From Corylus avellana (Eukaryota; Streptophyta; Magnoliopsida; Fagales; Betulaceae): 64,000 nucleotides of DNA. The stretch covers positions 7,591,811-7,655,810 of the forward strand of contig NC_081548.1 in assembly GCF_901000735.1 (NCBI RefSeq). Direction: 5' to 3'. Below, piece after piece: positions 1 to 11,354 of this stretch. Numbering within the stretch: the stretch's first letter is position 1; every line of letters begins with the position of its first letter. Below the pieces are notes generated by a model. It was not told the DNA's origin. It saw nothing but the letters and a program-made list of their open reading frames with translations, and made no database searches. The position numbers and the translations under genes were made by a program.

Positions 1-285
1 TTTTTTTTAATTTTTATTGCATAATGTACAACAACTTCGATTATGATATGATCAAATGTGAGATCAAACTTGAAACAATTGAAATTGAATGTTTGATTAG
101 ACATCCAATTGGTCCAACCTAGTGCATTCGTAAGATCGATCGTGATAACATCAAATAATCGAACAAAATTCAAACAAATTAAATGTTCGATCGAACATTT
201 AATTGAACTCTAAGCATTTTCTATTATATTAGTGCATTACTTAAATTGATCGGGATACAATCAATAAAACTTGACATGATTAAAT

Positions 286-583
286 GATCGATCAAACATC
301 CGGTCGATCCTAATGAATTAGTTCGATTGATCGCGATATGATTAAATGATCGATCAAACATCCGGTCGATCCTAATGAATTAGTTCGATTGATCGCGATA
401 TGATTAAATGATCGATCAAACATCCGGTCGATCCTAATGAATTAGTTCGATTGATCGCGATATGATTAAATGATCGATCAAACATCCGGTCGATCCTAAT
501 GAATTAGTTCGATTGATCGCGATATGATTAAATGATCGATCAAACATCCGGTCGATCCTAATGAATTAGTTCGATTGATCGCA
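286..583. repeat. 62-bp minisatellite, four full units plus one partial
   Basis: The unit begins GATCGATCAAACATCC at 286, 348, 410, 472 and 534, an exact 62-bp period, and the units look identical. The last unit breaks off near 583. The array is rich in GATC/CGATCG and lies upstream of the transposase 5' UTR exon. Position and motif content suggest a subterminal repeat block of the CACTA element. The corresponding array in copy 2 has the same period but diverged units. Bases 1-285 hold looser GATCGATC-containing sequence of the same kind. Confidence 0.9.
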
Positions 584-1689
584 CGGATATCCTATTAGTG
601 TTATAATTTATTTACTTCATTTTTGATCTATCAAACATCCGATCCGATCGATCCTAATAAACATACAAATTAGTGTCATATTTATTTACTTCATTTTTTA
701 TTCTTTTTCACTTCTCTCATTCTATAATTCTAGTGCAATTTTTTCTTTTCTTTTTGAATTTCCCTTTATTGACAAATCAGGGCATCTGTCTCCAACACTA
801 ATCTAATATTCAACTGTCCACGTATCAGGCCATTTTTTTATTTTTTTTTTAACAAAAATTTAAAAACAATAACAAAATATCTCAATATATAAAATACTAA
901 AACCTTAATTTTATATTATATTACAACCAAAGCAAAAAAATAAAACACACACACACACATTTTAAAAAATATTAAAATTTAGAGCATCTCCAGTAGTATT
1001 TTTAAACTAGCTTTTTAGTTAAATTTAGCTATTTTGTTAACTTTTCTTGCTCCAATAGACACTGTAAAATAGAAGATTTTCCTATTACTGCTACAATGAA
1101 CTTTCAAGAGCATCTTCAGCAGTAAGATGTATTCTACCTAGTCAAAGCACAATTCTATATTTTAGCTACTAATTTTTTAATACCAACTCCATATTCTTTA
1201 TTTTATTAAATATTATTTTTTAATCTTTTTTTTTTTTTTTTTATTCGGGATTGCTTTTGCATCATCTTGTAAATTGCAATAGAATTGATTCACGTAGGAT
1301 ATCCGTGTGTTATTTTTATTAAATGTTTTTTGGAAGAAATAATAAATAATTAATCATTGTAGTTTACCTAAATTACAAATTTCTTCATATCGTATTAAAG
1401 TAACCGTACATTTGATTTTACTTTGTTAAAAGAATAGGGGTATTATAAAAATATAACAAAATAAGTAGACTTTTTGATACAATTTGATAGTTTGACAGGC
1501 TACTGTAGTTATTTATATTTTTTTCTTTTTTTTTTTTGTAAATAAAATACCCCAAATATTTAGTTGCACAAAAAAAGTTTACCAATAGCTTTTTTGTGAA
1601 CTAAATTTTGCAGAACTAAAAGTGGTATCTGTCTAATTGTGAAGGCAGAATTTCAGAACTAAAAGTGGCGGGGGTTCTAAAATTTTGGG
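584..1689. other. AT-rich non-coding stretch with MITE remnants
   Basis: No coding signal is seen. About 985 and 1111 carry GAGCATCTCCAGTAG-like and GAGCATCTTCAGCAG-like motifs of a kind common in plant miniature elements. About 1332-1510 matches the right part of the Mutator-like MITE found whole at 20591-21154 in copy 2. The interval 640-1330 has no counterpart in copy 2 and so represents replaced sequence. A short (AC)n run lies near 947. Confidence 0.55.
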
Positions 1690-1971
1690 CACTGTTTATT
1701 TTCACCAATCTGAAGACCTCCCGCCACTTTTAGTTCCCCACTCTCACGCTAGCTGTCTCTCACTCTCACTCTCACTCTCACGCTGTCTCTCAATCTCACT
1801 CTCTCACTCTCTCGAGCTCACTCTCACTCTCTCCCTCCCTCTCTCTCGAGCTCTCTCTCTCTCTCACTCACTCCACGCAAGTTTCTCTCTCTCCGGCAGC
1901 TGTTTCCGGCGCACCTCTCTCACTGCCAGCTCTCACTCCAGTGTTCATCAACTCTCTTGTAGCTCTCTCAG
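1690..1971 (+). promoter_or_regulatory. CT-rich 5' UTR exon of the CACTA transposase gene, copy 1
   Basis: This is a strongly CT-rich leader (CTCTCTC, CTCGAGCTC) ending in CTCTCTCAG followed by GTATGAG, a good splice donor at 1971/1972. The same exon with the same donor occurs in copy 2 (ends 21468). Similar CT-rich leaders precede the transposase regions of the other CACTA family here (41570-41908, 47312-47601). An acceptor TTTAATAG lies at 5549, 10 bases before the TNPD start codon, so the leader probably splices to it. The left boundary is approximate. The run of CTC codons gives a spurious open frame of Ser/Leu repeats, which I do not regard as coding. Confidence 0.6.
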
Positions 1972-3565
1972 GTATGAGTTTCTCCTAAACCCTTGCAAAC
2001 CTTAAATGCCTCTCAATCACTCAATAATATCCATGAATTGTGATTTGAAGAAATGGGTAAAGAAAAGGAGCAAGAATGGGTAAAGAAAGTTATCACAATT
2101 CTTATAAATTCACACTCTAATAGCTCAAGAATGGGTTAATAATGAATTAGTTTCACAATATTTCTTTACCCATTCTCAAATGAATTAGTTTCACAATATT
2201 GCTTCATTTATCATGAAATTGCTTGTAAATGCAAACTCTAATAGCTCAAGAATGGGTAAATAATGAATTAGTTTCACAATATTGCTTCATTTCTCATGAA
2301 ATTGCTTGTAAATTCAAACTCTAATAGAGGTTCTAGATGGTACGTTTGATTGTCTACTTGTTGCTTTTTACACCATCTTATATTGCTTCATTTCTCATGA
2401 ACCTCTATATACATTTAATTGGAAGATAGATAGTGGACTATTGGACTTATAGTGGTTGGTTGGTTGATTGTGATAATTTGCACAAATGTTGTGAGATCTT
2501 GGATGTTATTTCGTGCTTAAAATTTGAAATTATTGATATTCATTGATGTAAAAAATTATTGATAATTTACTTAAGAAATACAATTTTCATTTCATTTAGG
2601 CTAACTTGGTAGTGTTCATCAACCAATAAATCCTTGGTAACAAAGAAACGAAAATTAAGGATCGATGGAAATGTCATATCAACTTGGTGGGATGAGAGTG
2701 TAGTTTTAGTATTTCTTAAGTAAATAATATTAATAAACTTTTACAACTCACAAAGATGAAGCAGAAACTTTAAAGCGGCCAACTTATATCAATGTTAGAT
2801 GACCTTTCATTTAAAAATTGGATGTTAGATGACCTTTCATTTATTGGGCATATATGTTAGATGACCTTTCATTTAGAAAATTAAAAAAAAAATCACTTAA
2901 ATGAAGCTTTTTTTTTTTGTATAAGCTCCTCTGCTACCTCCATTGCCTTTTAGAAATTAGGTGGGTTCGTTTATCTCAACTTATAGAATGTTGTGACAAA
3001 TTGATGTTTCATATCACAAGTAGAAAATAAAGAATAAAATAAGTTCATAAAACATACTAAGATTTACATTATTAGTCTTAACAAACTTATATTCATGGAC
3101 GAAAATAATAAGAAACTTAAAAGAGTTGTATATCCCTACGAGAATTTTGAAGGCAGTCAAAAGAATCACAAAAGGAAAAAAGCAAAGTTACTACTTGGGT
3201 ATTAGAGGACCCTTTAATCTTTATGTACCATGAGAGAGTCCAATTCCCCCCTTTTCTCATTACACAAACAGTCTTTATGTGGCTTTGATCCTTATACACT
3301 AGACATGCCCCAACATCATCTTTTTCTTATCTTTCCCCAATAGAAAGATTCTATCTCTCTCTCTCTCTCTCTAGGGTTTGAATCACAAGCCAAACAGGGA
3401 GCCACCATGGTGTGCATGTGAAGTTATCACTAGGGATCTTGGTCACCCCTCCTGTTACCTGAGCAAATTACAAAAAGGGTTTGCTTTTTCTATTTTGAAA
3501 GATTTGAGTTTAAGATATTACTTTCCACCCTTTTATATATTGGGGAAATTAAGAAGAATCATGAC

Positions 3566-4035
3566 AAGCGTTCGATTGAGTTTTGGGATGTAGCTAGTGG
3601 CTACAATCTCCTATCCAGATTGCAGTCCATAGCTATTGTGAGAGGCCCCTAATACCCAATAAATGAAAGGCAATGGAGGTAGCAGAGGAGCTTAGGGCCA
3701 AGGCCAAGCAGGAATTGGATGGCTTTGAGAAGTATGGTGAGAGTGTGGTACCTCTTTACAGCTTTGTGGATTATGCTGCTGGTAGAGGTTTTAGTGTTGG
3801 TGGTGCAAGTTAATGGATAGAATTATGGCCAATGATTCTGGTTTAGATGAGGAGTCCAAGAGCTTTGTGGTAGCTCTTGGAGAAACGATACTATCGGAAT
3901 TGCATAGGAGAGAGAGGCTCAAAAGCGGGATCTACGAAAGCATTCTATTTTAGGCAATTGTTTGCTTGAAGAGGACTCAACAATTCTTAAGAGCACACCA
4001 TACTCTATGTCCTTAGCAGATGTTGGATTAAGTCC
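3566..4035 (+). pseudogene. Fragment of an unidentified host protein gene inside the CACTA intron
   Basis: I do not recognise the protein, but three adjacent stretches look coding. At 3566-3652 there is a frame containing EFWDVASGYNLLSRLQSI. At 3673-3813 a frame begins MEVAEELRAKAKQEL and contains FEKYGESVVPLYSFVDYA. At 3813-3950 a frame begins MDRIMANDSGLDEESKSF and contains LGETILSELHRRERLK. A further open stretch continues to about 4035. Stops (3650, 3811) and missing splice logic break the gene. Codon use and amino-acid balance differ from the surrounding AT-rich DNA. It is absent from copy 2, so it entered copy 1 after the two copies separated, or was lost from copy 2. A protein search would be needed to name it. 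Confidence 0.5.
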
Positions 4036-4461
4036 CATGATTTCTTTTTCGTATGAGTATGTTTTTTTTTTTTTTTTCTAAAGTGTTAACTAAACCGGAG
4101 GAAATGGAATTGGATCAAATTAATCTTTGCAATTTTTCTCTTCTCAAACACATCTGTTAGATGACCTTTGATTATATATTTATTTTTCTCTTCTCAAACA
4201 CATCAAATAATTGAACTGGATTTTGATTAATTTTATGAAATTAATCTTTTGTATAAATAAAGGTTATTGCATATATGTTAGATGACCTTTCATTTAGAAA
4301 TCATGGCCCTAATATGCATTACAACTTCTTCTTCTTGTTTTCTTCCCTAATCAATACGATTAAAATTCAAAAATAAGGTCCTCTATTTGTGTATAAGGTC
4401 CTCTATGTCTGGTGTATAAGGTCCTCTATTTGTGTCCACAGAAGCAGGAAGATGTTCTGCA

Positions 4462-4740
4462 AACGCCTATCTGCGATCGATCGCATCAGGCATGCGATCG
4501 ATCGCAGGGTACTCTGTTTCTCAGTTTCAGCTTCTGATCCTGCGATCGATCCTGCGATCGATCGCAGCATCAGTAGGTTCCTCACATTGGGTGTTTGGTA
4601 CTGCGATCGATCGCAGCATCAGTAGGTTCCTCACATTGGGTGTCTGGTACTGCGATCGATCCTGCGATCGATCGCAGCATCAGTAGGTTCCTCACATTGG
4701 GTGTCTGGTACTGCGATCGATCTTGCGATCGATCGCAGTT
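4462..4740. repeat. TGCGATCGATCGCA palindrome cluster, 5' side, copy 1
   Basis: Repeated TGCGATCGATCGCAG palindromes are interspersed with a unit containing CATCAGTAGGTTCCTCAC, present three times. The same palindrome with the inverse flank (AACCTACTGATG) occurs at the 3' side of copy 2 (31341-31530). Palindromic motifs repeated in opposite orientation near both ends are typical of CACTA subterminal regions, where TNPA-type proteins bind. Binding here is an inference. Short open frames through this block are by-products of the repeat. Confidence 0.7.
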
Positions 4741-5290
4741 TGCTCTGATTCCGATTAGTTAAGTTTAATGGATTAAAGTAAAGTTTAATGGATTAATGGA
4801 TTAAAGTAAAGTAAAGTTTATTGGAACTTTGCTCATGTAATTGCTAATATTAGGCTTTAAAATTAGGGTTAAATACGAAAGTGGCCCATGTGTTTTTGAG
4901 TTTTTAAAAATGGTAAAATTACGTTGTGTTATGTGTACTATCTCCGCATAATCATTTCCCGACAATAATCAAATACTTCCAAATCAATTTTTCATCTTGT
5001 CCCTAGCTCCCCATGGATGGGTTTCTTTCACACCTAACCCATCCTCGTTGCCCTAGCATTGCCATTCTTCCCATATTTAGTCAATTTAATCTTACAAATC
5101 AAATATTATATTTGTGGACTTATGTTGACTCCACATAAATCAATGGTGGACTACATAAGTCTAATGGTTGATCTCTTGAGTGTGTAAGAGAATATAAGCC
5201 AAATATCAAAAACTTATTGACCGCTAACATTTCTCTAAAAAATGTAAAACTGTCATTGAGCTAAACTAGTAAATAAATTACAAATAGAAA

Positions 5291-5400
5291 TTTGTTCTAA
5301 ACTAGTAACCCACTTCTAGAATATTTTGTTAGGTAACATCGCATTGAGCTAGCATCATTTCGTATATATTTGTTCTAAACTAGTAACCCACTTCTAGAAT
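5291..5400. repeat. 78-bp minisatellite upstream of TNPD, two occurrences
   Basis: TTTGTTCTAAACTAGTAACC begins at 5291 and again at 5369, a 78-bp period. Copy 2 has four occurrences of the same unit at the corresponding place (23315 onward). The array ends about 160 bases before the TNPD start codon. Confidence 0.85.
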
Positions 5401-5559
5401 TCTCTCATTACTCATGCTCCTTTTAAACTTTCCCTCTCTTAATATTTGAGAACAGACCTCCCATTTAATTCTATTAATTCAATTCTTAAGAATCTGATCT
5501 TCTAATTCCCTTGTGTGCGTACATGTACGTAACGAATAACCTTTAATAGGGACATCAAT

Positions 5560-8500
5560 ATGGATAGGAGTTGGATGCGGGAAAGTACGCGATGTTCAGA
5601 GCGATTTCAAAAAGGTGTGGAAGAATTCATGGGAATGGCAGTTAAATCAGTTGATTCACGTGATATGACAAAGTGTCCATGCCGTGATTGTGCAAATCGA
5701 TATTATTCTCATATTAGCGAGGTGAAGGGTCACTTGTATATGAATGGATTTACTCCGACATACACTAGATGGATATTTCACGGGGAAGATCATTTTAGGG
5801 AAAACACTTCTACAAACATGCACACACATACAAGTGAAATGATGGAGGAGGTTGATGCAGTTGAAGAATTGTTAGACGATGTATGTATGGGGACATTTGT
5901 TGATGCTAACATCGGAGAATCCTCTACTTCACAGGGCCCCACAACTGATAATCACGAACAAACAAGCTCCTTCTACCAATTTTGGGAAGATGGTTTACGA
6001 GAACTTTATCCAGGCTGCAAGAAATTTACACGAATTGCTTTTATACTGAAGATGCTTCATATAAAGGCGTTCTGCAACATGAGTAACAAGGCGTTTGATA
6101 TGATGATTGACTTGATAAAGACGGCCCTCCCAGATGGAGAGACATTGCCACGCTCGTATAGAGAAGCAATACAGTTTAGGCGACACTTGGGATTCGGTTA
6201 CGATAAGATACACGCATGCAAGAATGGTTGTGTGCTTTTTTGGAAAGAACATGCAGACAAAGTGGTATGCCCAAAGTGCAACAATTCAAGATGGATTGAT
6301 GGCAAAGGCAGAAAAAGTAATATTCCTCAAAAGGTCTTACGGTATTTCCCAATAAAATCGAGGTTACAACGGTTGTTTATGACAAAAGAAATGGCCAAGG
6401 AAATGCGGTGGCACAAAGAAGGTCGAGAAGATGATGGCAATACTCTCAGACACCCCGCCGATTCTATTGTATGGAAAGAGTTTGATAAAAGACATGAGTG
6501 GTTTGCAAGTGATTCCCGCAACGTGCGGCTTGGCTTAGCAAGTGATGGTTTCAACCCATATGGTAATATGAGTACAACATATAGCATATGGGCAGTAATG
6601 TTAACGGTGTACAATCTCCCTCCGTGGATGTGTATGAAGAGTCCAAATTTGATGTTGCCCCTTATTATCCCAGGGCCTTCAGATCCTGGAAAGAATATTG
6701 ATGTATATTTGCGGCCATTGGTTGATGACTTGAAAGATTTATGGAATGAAGGCATACGCGTGTACGATGCATCAAAGAAAGAGACATTTCAATTGCATGC
6801 GACATTACTATGGACTATAAATGATTTTCCCGCATATGGAAAATTATCTGGGTGGTCTACAATTGGAAAGCTTGCATGTCCAGTATGTAATAAGGATACA
6901 TCGTTCAGGTATTTGAAGTATGGGCATAAGGTGTGCTTCATGTGTCATCGTCGGTGGCTTCCTCAAGAGCATCCATGGCGCAAAAGAGGAGATTTGTTCG
7001 ATGGTACAGAGGAGCATAGATTGCAACCTGAAGAATTGTCTGAAAGTCAATTGTTGAAACAGCTAAGAGATGCTGAGGGTTTGCAATTTGGAAAAACAAG
7101 CGGGAGAAAGAGAAAGAACACAGATGTTGTGTTGAATTGGAAGAAGAGAAGTATTTTCTTTGAGTTGCCTTACTGGTCAAGCTTGAAACTACGTCATAAT
7201 TTAGATGTAATGCATATTGAGAAGAACATATGTGAAAGTATCTTAGGTACGTTGATGAATATCGATGGGAAGACCAAGGACACAGTCAAGGCACGAAGAG
7301 ATTTACAGTTGATGGGTATACGTAAAGAATTGCATGTGCAGCCAAATGGTGAAACTTATAGGATGCCACTTGCGAAGTACACCTTGACAAGAGATGAGAA
7401 GAAGAGTTTATGTGAGTGGTTGAAAGGTGTTAAATTTCCTGACGGGTATGCATCTAACATTGGTCGATGTGTGAACAAGCTTCCTGGTAAAATTTCGGGT
7501 ATGAAAAGCCACGATTGTCATGTCTTCTTACAGCGCTTGCTTCCTGTTGCAATTCGAAATTTCTCTACGTCGGAAATACGAACAACATTGACCGAGTTCA
7601 GTACATTTTTTACGCAGTTATGTGCACGGACGTTGAAAGTTGATATCCTAAAACAAATGAAAGTCGACATTGTAACAATTTTATGCAAAATGGAAAAAAT
7701 ATTTCCGCCAGCTTTTTTTGATGTTATGATCCATCTAGCACTTCATTTACCTCGGGAGGCCGAGCTTGCTGGTCCCGTACAAAACCGTTGGATGTATCCG
7801 TTCGAAAGAGAACTTGGAAGATATAAGAAGTGGACGCGTAACAAAGCGCGTCCAGAGGGGTCTATTGTCGAGTGTTACTTAGCTGAGGAGAGCTTGACCT
7901 TCTGTTCCAGGTACCTTCGGGGGATTGAGACAAGATGGAACCGTGAACGGAGAAATGTTGACGTTGATGTTGTAGAATTGAGCCAGCGCTTGGATGTGTT
8001 CTCCCAACGAGTTCGGCCGTTAGGAGCAGCTAAATTAGTAACACTGGATGCTAATGATTTTGCTAGGGCACGATGGTATGTGCTTACCAATTGTAACGAA
8101 ACGGCCTCATATTTGGAGTAAGTTTAGTAATGGCCTTTGTGTTTTACTTGTTACGACATGTTATAATTGTAGGGTTGATGATCATTTACCAATACGTTTA
8201 TTTTTCATGCAGTGAACATTATAATATGATCAAAAGAGAAGGCGGCCGTGACATTGATAAAAAGCATGAAGCTAACTTTGAACGTTGGTTCCATAAACGT
8301 TTATACAATAGTGGGCGTACTGCAGCCAATGACTCAAAACACTTATATGATCTTGCATGTGGGCCTGATCGTCATGTTCATTCGTATAGAGGTTGCATCG
8401 TGAATGGGGTTAGGTATCACACAAAAGAATGTGCAGAAACTCGTACTACTCAGAACAGTGGTGTTTCTGTTTCAGGTGAGGACGAAACCTCAATAACGGA

Positions 8501-9161
8501 GTATTATGGTGAGTTAAAAAATATTCTAGAGTTACGTTACCCTGGCCAAAATCTCGTGTACTTGTTTGAGTGTGATTGGTGGGACACTGGGAGTGCAACA
8601 GGAGTACGAATGGACCAAGGCTTCACGATTGTGAATACTTCTCGTAAATGGTGTGAATCCGACCCGTTCATCTTAGCATGTCAAGCTTCGCAAGTGTTTT
8701 ACTTGGATGATCCCAAATTGGGTGGTAATTGGAAAGTGGTGCAGAAGTGGATCAATAGAGACATCTATGATATTCCAACAGTACAAAAGGGAGATAATAC
8801 AGAAGATGACCAAAGACTCAGTGATGACGTATACCAGGAAGGTGAATGTGTTGGGGGTAATATGGTCTTTGTTGATGAAGCGAATGTTGAAGCCTCCACT
8901 CAATTACGTAGAGATGATGCGACAATAGCAATTGACGAATTATATATTCAACTTGATGCAAGCATGTTTGCCAACGATAACTTGCCAGACGAGGACCATT
9001 ATACAAACTTTGATGAGGAAGAGGAGTTATGTAGCGACAACGATATAGACTCTGAACACGAAGAGGACTCTGAACACGAAGAGGACTCTGAACACGAACA
9101 ATCATCTTCAAGTAACAGTGCTACAGATTCTGAATATGAATCTGATGATGAAATGTGTTGA
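5560..9161 (+). CDS. CACTA transposase, TNPD/tnp2 family with DUF4218 and DUF4216 regions (intact)
   Basis: This is the catalytic transposase of an En/Spm-like element. Two exons are inferred: 5560-8117 (donor GGA/GTAAGT) and 8213-9161 (acceptor TTCATGCAG). They join in frame to a 1168-aa protein; without splicing, a stop at 8119 ends the frame at 853 aa. The N-terminal zinc-binding transposase-associated domain carries CPCRDC at about residues 39-44. The tnp2 core follows, with SDGFNPYG (about 328), PGPSDPGKNIDVYL (about 370), TINDFPAYGKLSGWS (about 418), CPVCNKDTS (about 440) and HNLDVMHIEKN (about 545). A DUF4218-like part spans about 630-750 (LLPVAIRNF, RWMYPFER). The second exon gives a DUF4216-like domain (SGVSVSG, YGELKNILEL) and an acidic tail with three DSEHEE repeats. 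The start follows an AG acceptor at 5549 by 10 bases. The TNPA-like gene lies 240 bases downstream on the same strand. No lesion was seen. Confidence 0.9.
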
Positions 9162-9222
9162 ACACATAAGCTCAAATTTGGTGTAAGTACAAAGTGTATT
9201 AGCATATTTAATGAAATTGATG

Positions 9223-9266
<44 letters not shown>
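9223..9266. repeat. (CT)n(AT)n microsatellite
   Basis: A CT run passes directly into an AT run just past the TNPD stop. The same compound microsatellite lies at 27380-27421 in copy 2. Confidence 0.9.
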
Positions 9267-9400
9267 TGTGGTGTTTTTATTTTTATTTTTTACTAGCATG
9301 ATTATTGTATGTTTGTCAAAAATATTGAACATGCTATATGGTTATAAATTGACTAATATAATTTTGTGGTTTTTGACTTGTTAGCAGATTGATCATAACA

Positions 9401-11354
9401 ATGACAACAACAGGACGCAAACGTGTTCCAGCAGCACGAGGCCGAGGCCGAGGCCAAGGTCAAGGTCGGGGCCTTATTGACGAGCATGAGAGTCCGACTC
9501 TCAATTCTGGGTTTGGTGATACAGATATGCATGTGTCGCCCTCGCCCCCCCTCCTCCTCGAGTCAGTGGATGGGCATCCTTCGCATGAGTCTAATAATCC
9601 TATTCACTCAGTGGCAGGATTGGATTCACAGGGAGCCGCCCCTACTGCATCTTGTAAGTTCATGAATTTTATATTTATGAACTGTTATTTTTGTATTATT
9701 TTGGTTTGTTATAGACATTTGACAATATACTTTTCCAAATATAACTTACTACGTTACCATGTTTTGCATAACAGCTACCACGTCTGTCAGAAGTGTAAGG
9801 GGTAAGGCCAAGTGTAAGAAGTTGAGTGACCACGTACTTAAGCATGGTCCCGTAGTGCTAAACATCCCAAATAGACACCGGGCACCTGTAGGCGAGAATG
9901 CATCATGGTTTGCAAGCAAGATTGGGGAGATTATTCGTAACATGTGCGAACTCCATCACGGTGAATGGAAAAAGGTCCCAGCTGAAGAAAAGAGCAAGTT
10001 GTTGTTTCATGTTCAGGTATGAATATCAATGTAATGTTTAATAATATGTTTCGTATGGAAAATTAATGTGACACATTTTTTACCATTGTTTTCTTATCTA
10101 TTATGTATCAGTCAAACTTCGCACTGAATATGGAACGATACGAGCACATCAAAGCTGTTGAACATAAATTGGGTCGTGCATATGCTAGGCTTCGTTCGAA
10201 CTTGTATAGGGATCATTACAAGAAATATTTTGACGGCATTGATAAAGACGATGATGAGGGGATTGCCAAGGCTAAGGCTATTGGGAGGGAAAACGTGCCA
10301 GCAGGGTATGGTCCTCAACAGTGGAACCTAATATGTGACTCATTTGATGACGGTAAATGGAAGGTAAATATATATTATTATACTGATTAGAATATTCAAA
10401 TTGATATAATTTGCATGCACTTGAAGACATTTTATGAATAATTGTGTTTTTTTTTTCTTTCCAAATTTCATAGAAAAAGTCTGAACGAAATACCCTAAAC
10501 AGAAGCAAATTGGAAACAAATCACACAGCTGGGACTTGTTCATTTGTCAATGTCATTTACAAAAAGGTAAGTATCTCGTACCATAATTTAATGAAAGTAA
10601 CGTTATTTAGTGTAAACTTTGATTATATGTATTATGTGTAGGAACAAGAAACAAAAGTGAAGCCTAATCCTGTTGAACTGTATGAGGTTACCCATACAAG
10701 AAAAAAGGATAAACAGTTTGTGAACGACAAATGCAAAAGTCTATATGTAAGTAATTGTTTACGCTCCGATCATTAAGTTGATTAGTGAAGAACATGAATA
10801 GTAAACTTGCATGAAGTATATGTTAAACTAAGGCCAACTATGACTTGTGCAGCTTCAAATGCAAGAATTAACAACCAGTGAGGCCTTAGAGGAAGGCAAT
10901 GTGGAGGGAACAAGTGTGGATGACCGAATGCAAGAAATAGTCACACAAGTACTAGGGGGCCGACGAGCTGGGCACGTTAGAGGAATGGGATGCGGTCTTA
11001 TTCCTACCCCTTTAAGAACTTCATCTCAAGCGTTCACCCACTTCGACAACCACGATGAGTGTAGGAAAAGACAAGAAGATACTCAAAGCGAGCTTCAACA
11101 GACTAGAATTGAACTTCATCAGTACAGAGAGAATTTGCAAGCCAACGTTGAGGAAACGAACAAATTAAAAGCCACTGTTGAGTTCTTAATGTCACGTATT
11201 GGAGGGTTAGTGAAACTTTACCTATGCATTAATTTTACAAAAACACACATACTAAGTAATCGTTAAAAAGCTTATTGATCATTATATGAAATTTTATTCT
11301 ATTAGGTCTGGAGGGAGCTTGCTTGGAGGTGCATCAAGTGAAGCCAACAATTGA
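9401..11354 (+). CDS. TNPA-like CACTA protein, Transposase_24 (Ptta/En/Spm) family (intact)
   Basis: Seven exons with GT/AG borders keep one frame: 9401-9653, 9775-10016, 10112-10363, 10474-10566, 10642-10746, 10853-11205 and 11306-11354. Together they make 1347 nt, a 448-aa protein. The N-terminus is rich in Arg-Gly and Gly-Gln (GRGRGQGQGRG), perhaps a nuclear or nucleic-acid-binding tail. The conserved family region contains NRHRAPVGENASWFASKIG, GEWKKVPAEEK and an exon with RLRSNLYRDHYKKYF. Exon 6 ends in a probable coiled coil (ECRKRQEDTQSELQQTRIEL). TNPA proteins bind subterminal repeats and act with TNPD in excision; that role is inferred from family and position. The start is chosen because upstream frames carry stops and copy 2 starts at the same ATG. 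Confidence 0.85.

Larger units (their letters stand above)
1972..5549 (+). other. Long 5' intron of the CACTA transposase gene with inserted sequence
   Basis: The interval is bounded by a GTATGAG donor at 1972 and an AG acceptor at 5548-5549. Its middle (about 2045-4460) shows no similarity to the corresponding interval of copy 2 (21555-22749), so each copy received different insertions. The motif TTAGATGACCTTTCATTTA recurs at about 2800, 2828, 2860 and 4280. The intron also holds a captured gene fragment, a palindrome-rich repeat and a 78-bp minisatellite, listed separately. Confidence 0.55.

Noticed and set aside
286..583. CRISPR-like array
   Set aside because: The units are contiguous with no unique spacers and this is plant nuclear DNA; it is a minisatellite.
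980..1135. A complete MITE between two GAGCATCT motifs
   Set aside because: The two motifs are in the same orientation and no inverted partner was found, so boundaries cannot be supported.
1685..2005. Open frame of Ser/Leu repeats over the CT-rich leader
   Set aside because: The residues follow from CTC/TCT dinucleotide runs, the end has a splice donor, and the copy 2 version differs in length and frame; it is leader, not protein.
4389..4686. Overlapping open frames on both strands near the palindromes
   Set aside because: They are produced by the repeated CGATCGATCGC motif, which has few stops in any frame; sequence is repeat-like (IDRSISR).
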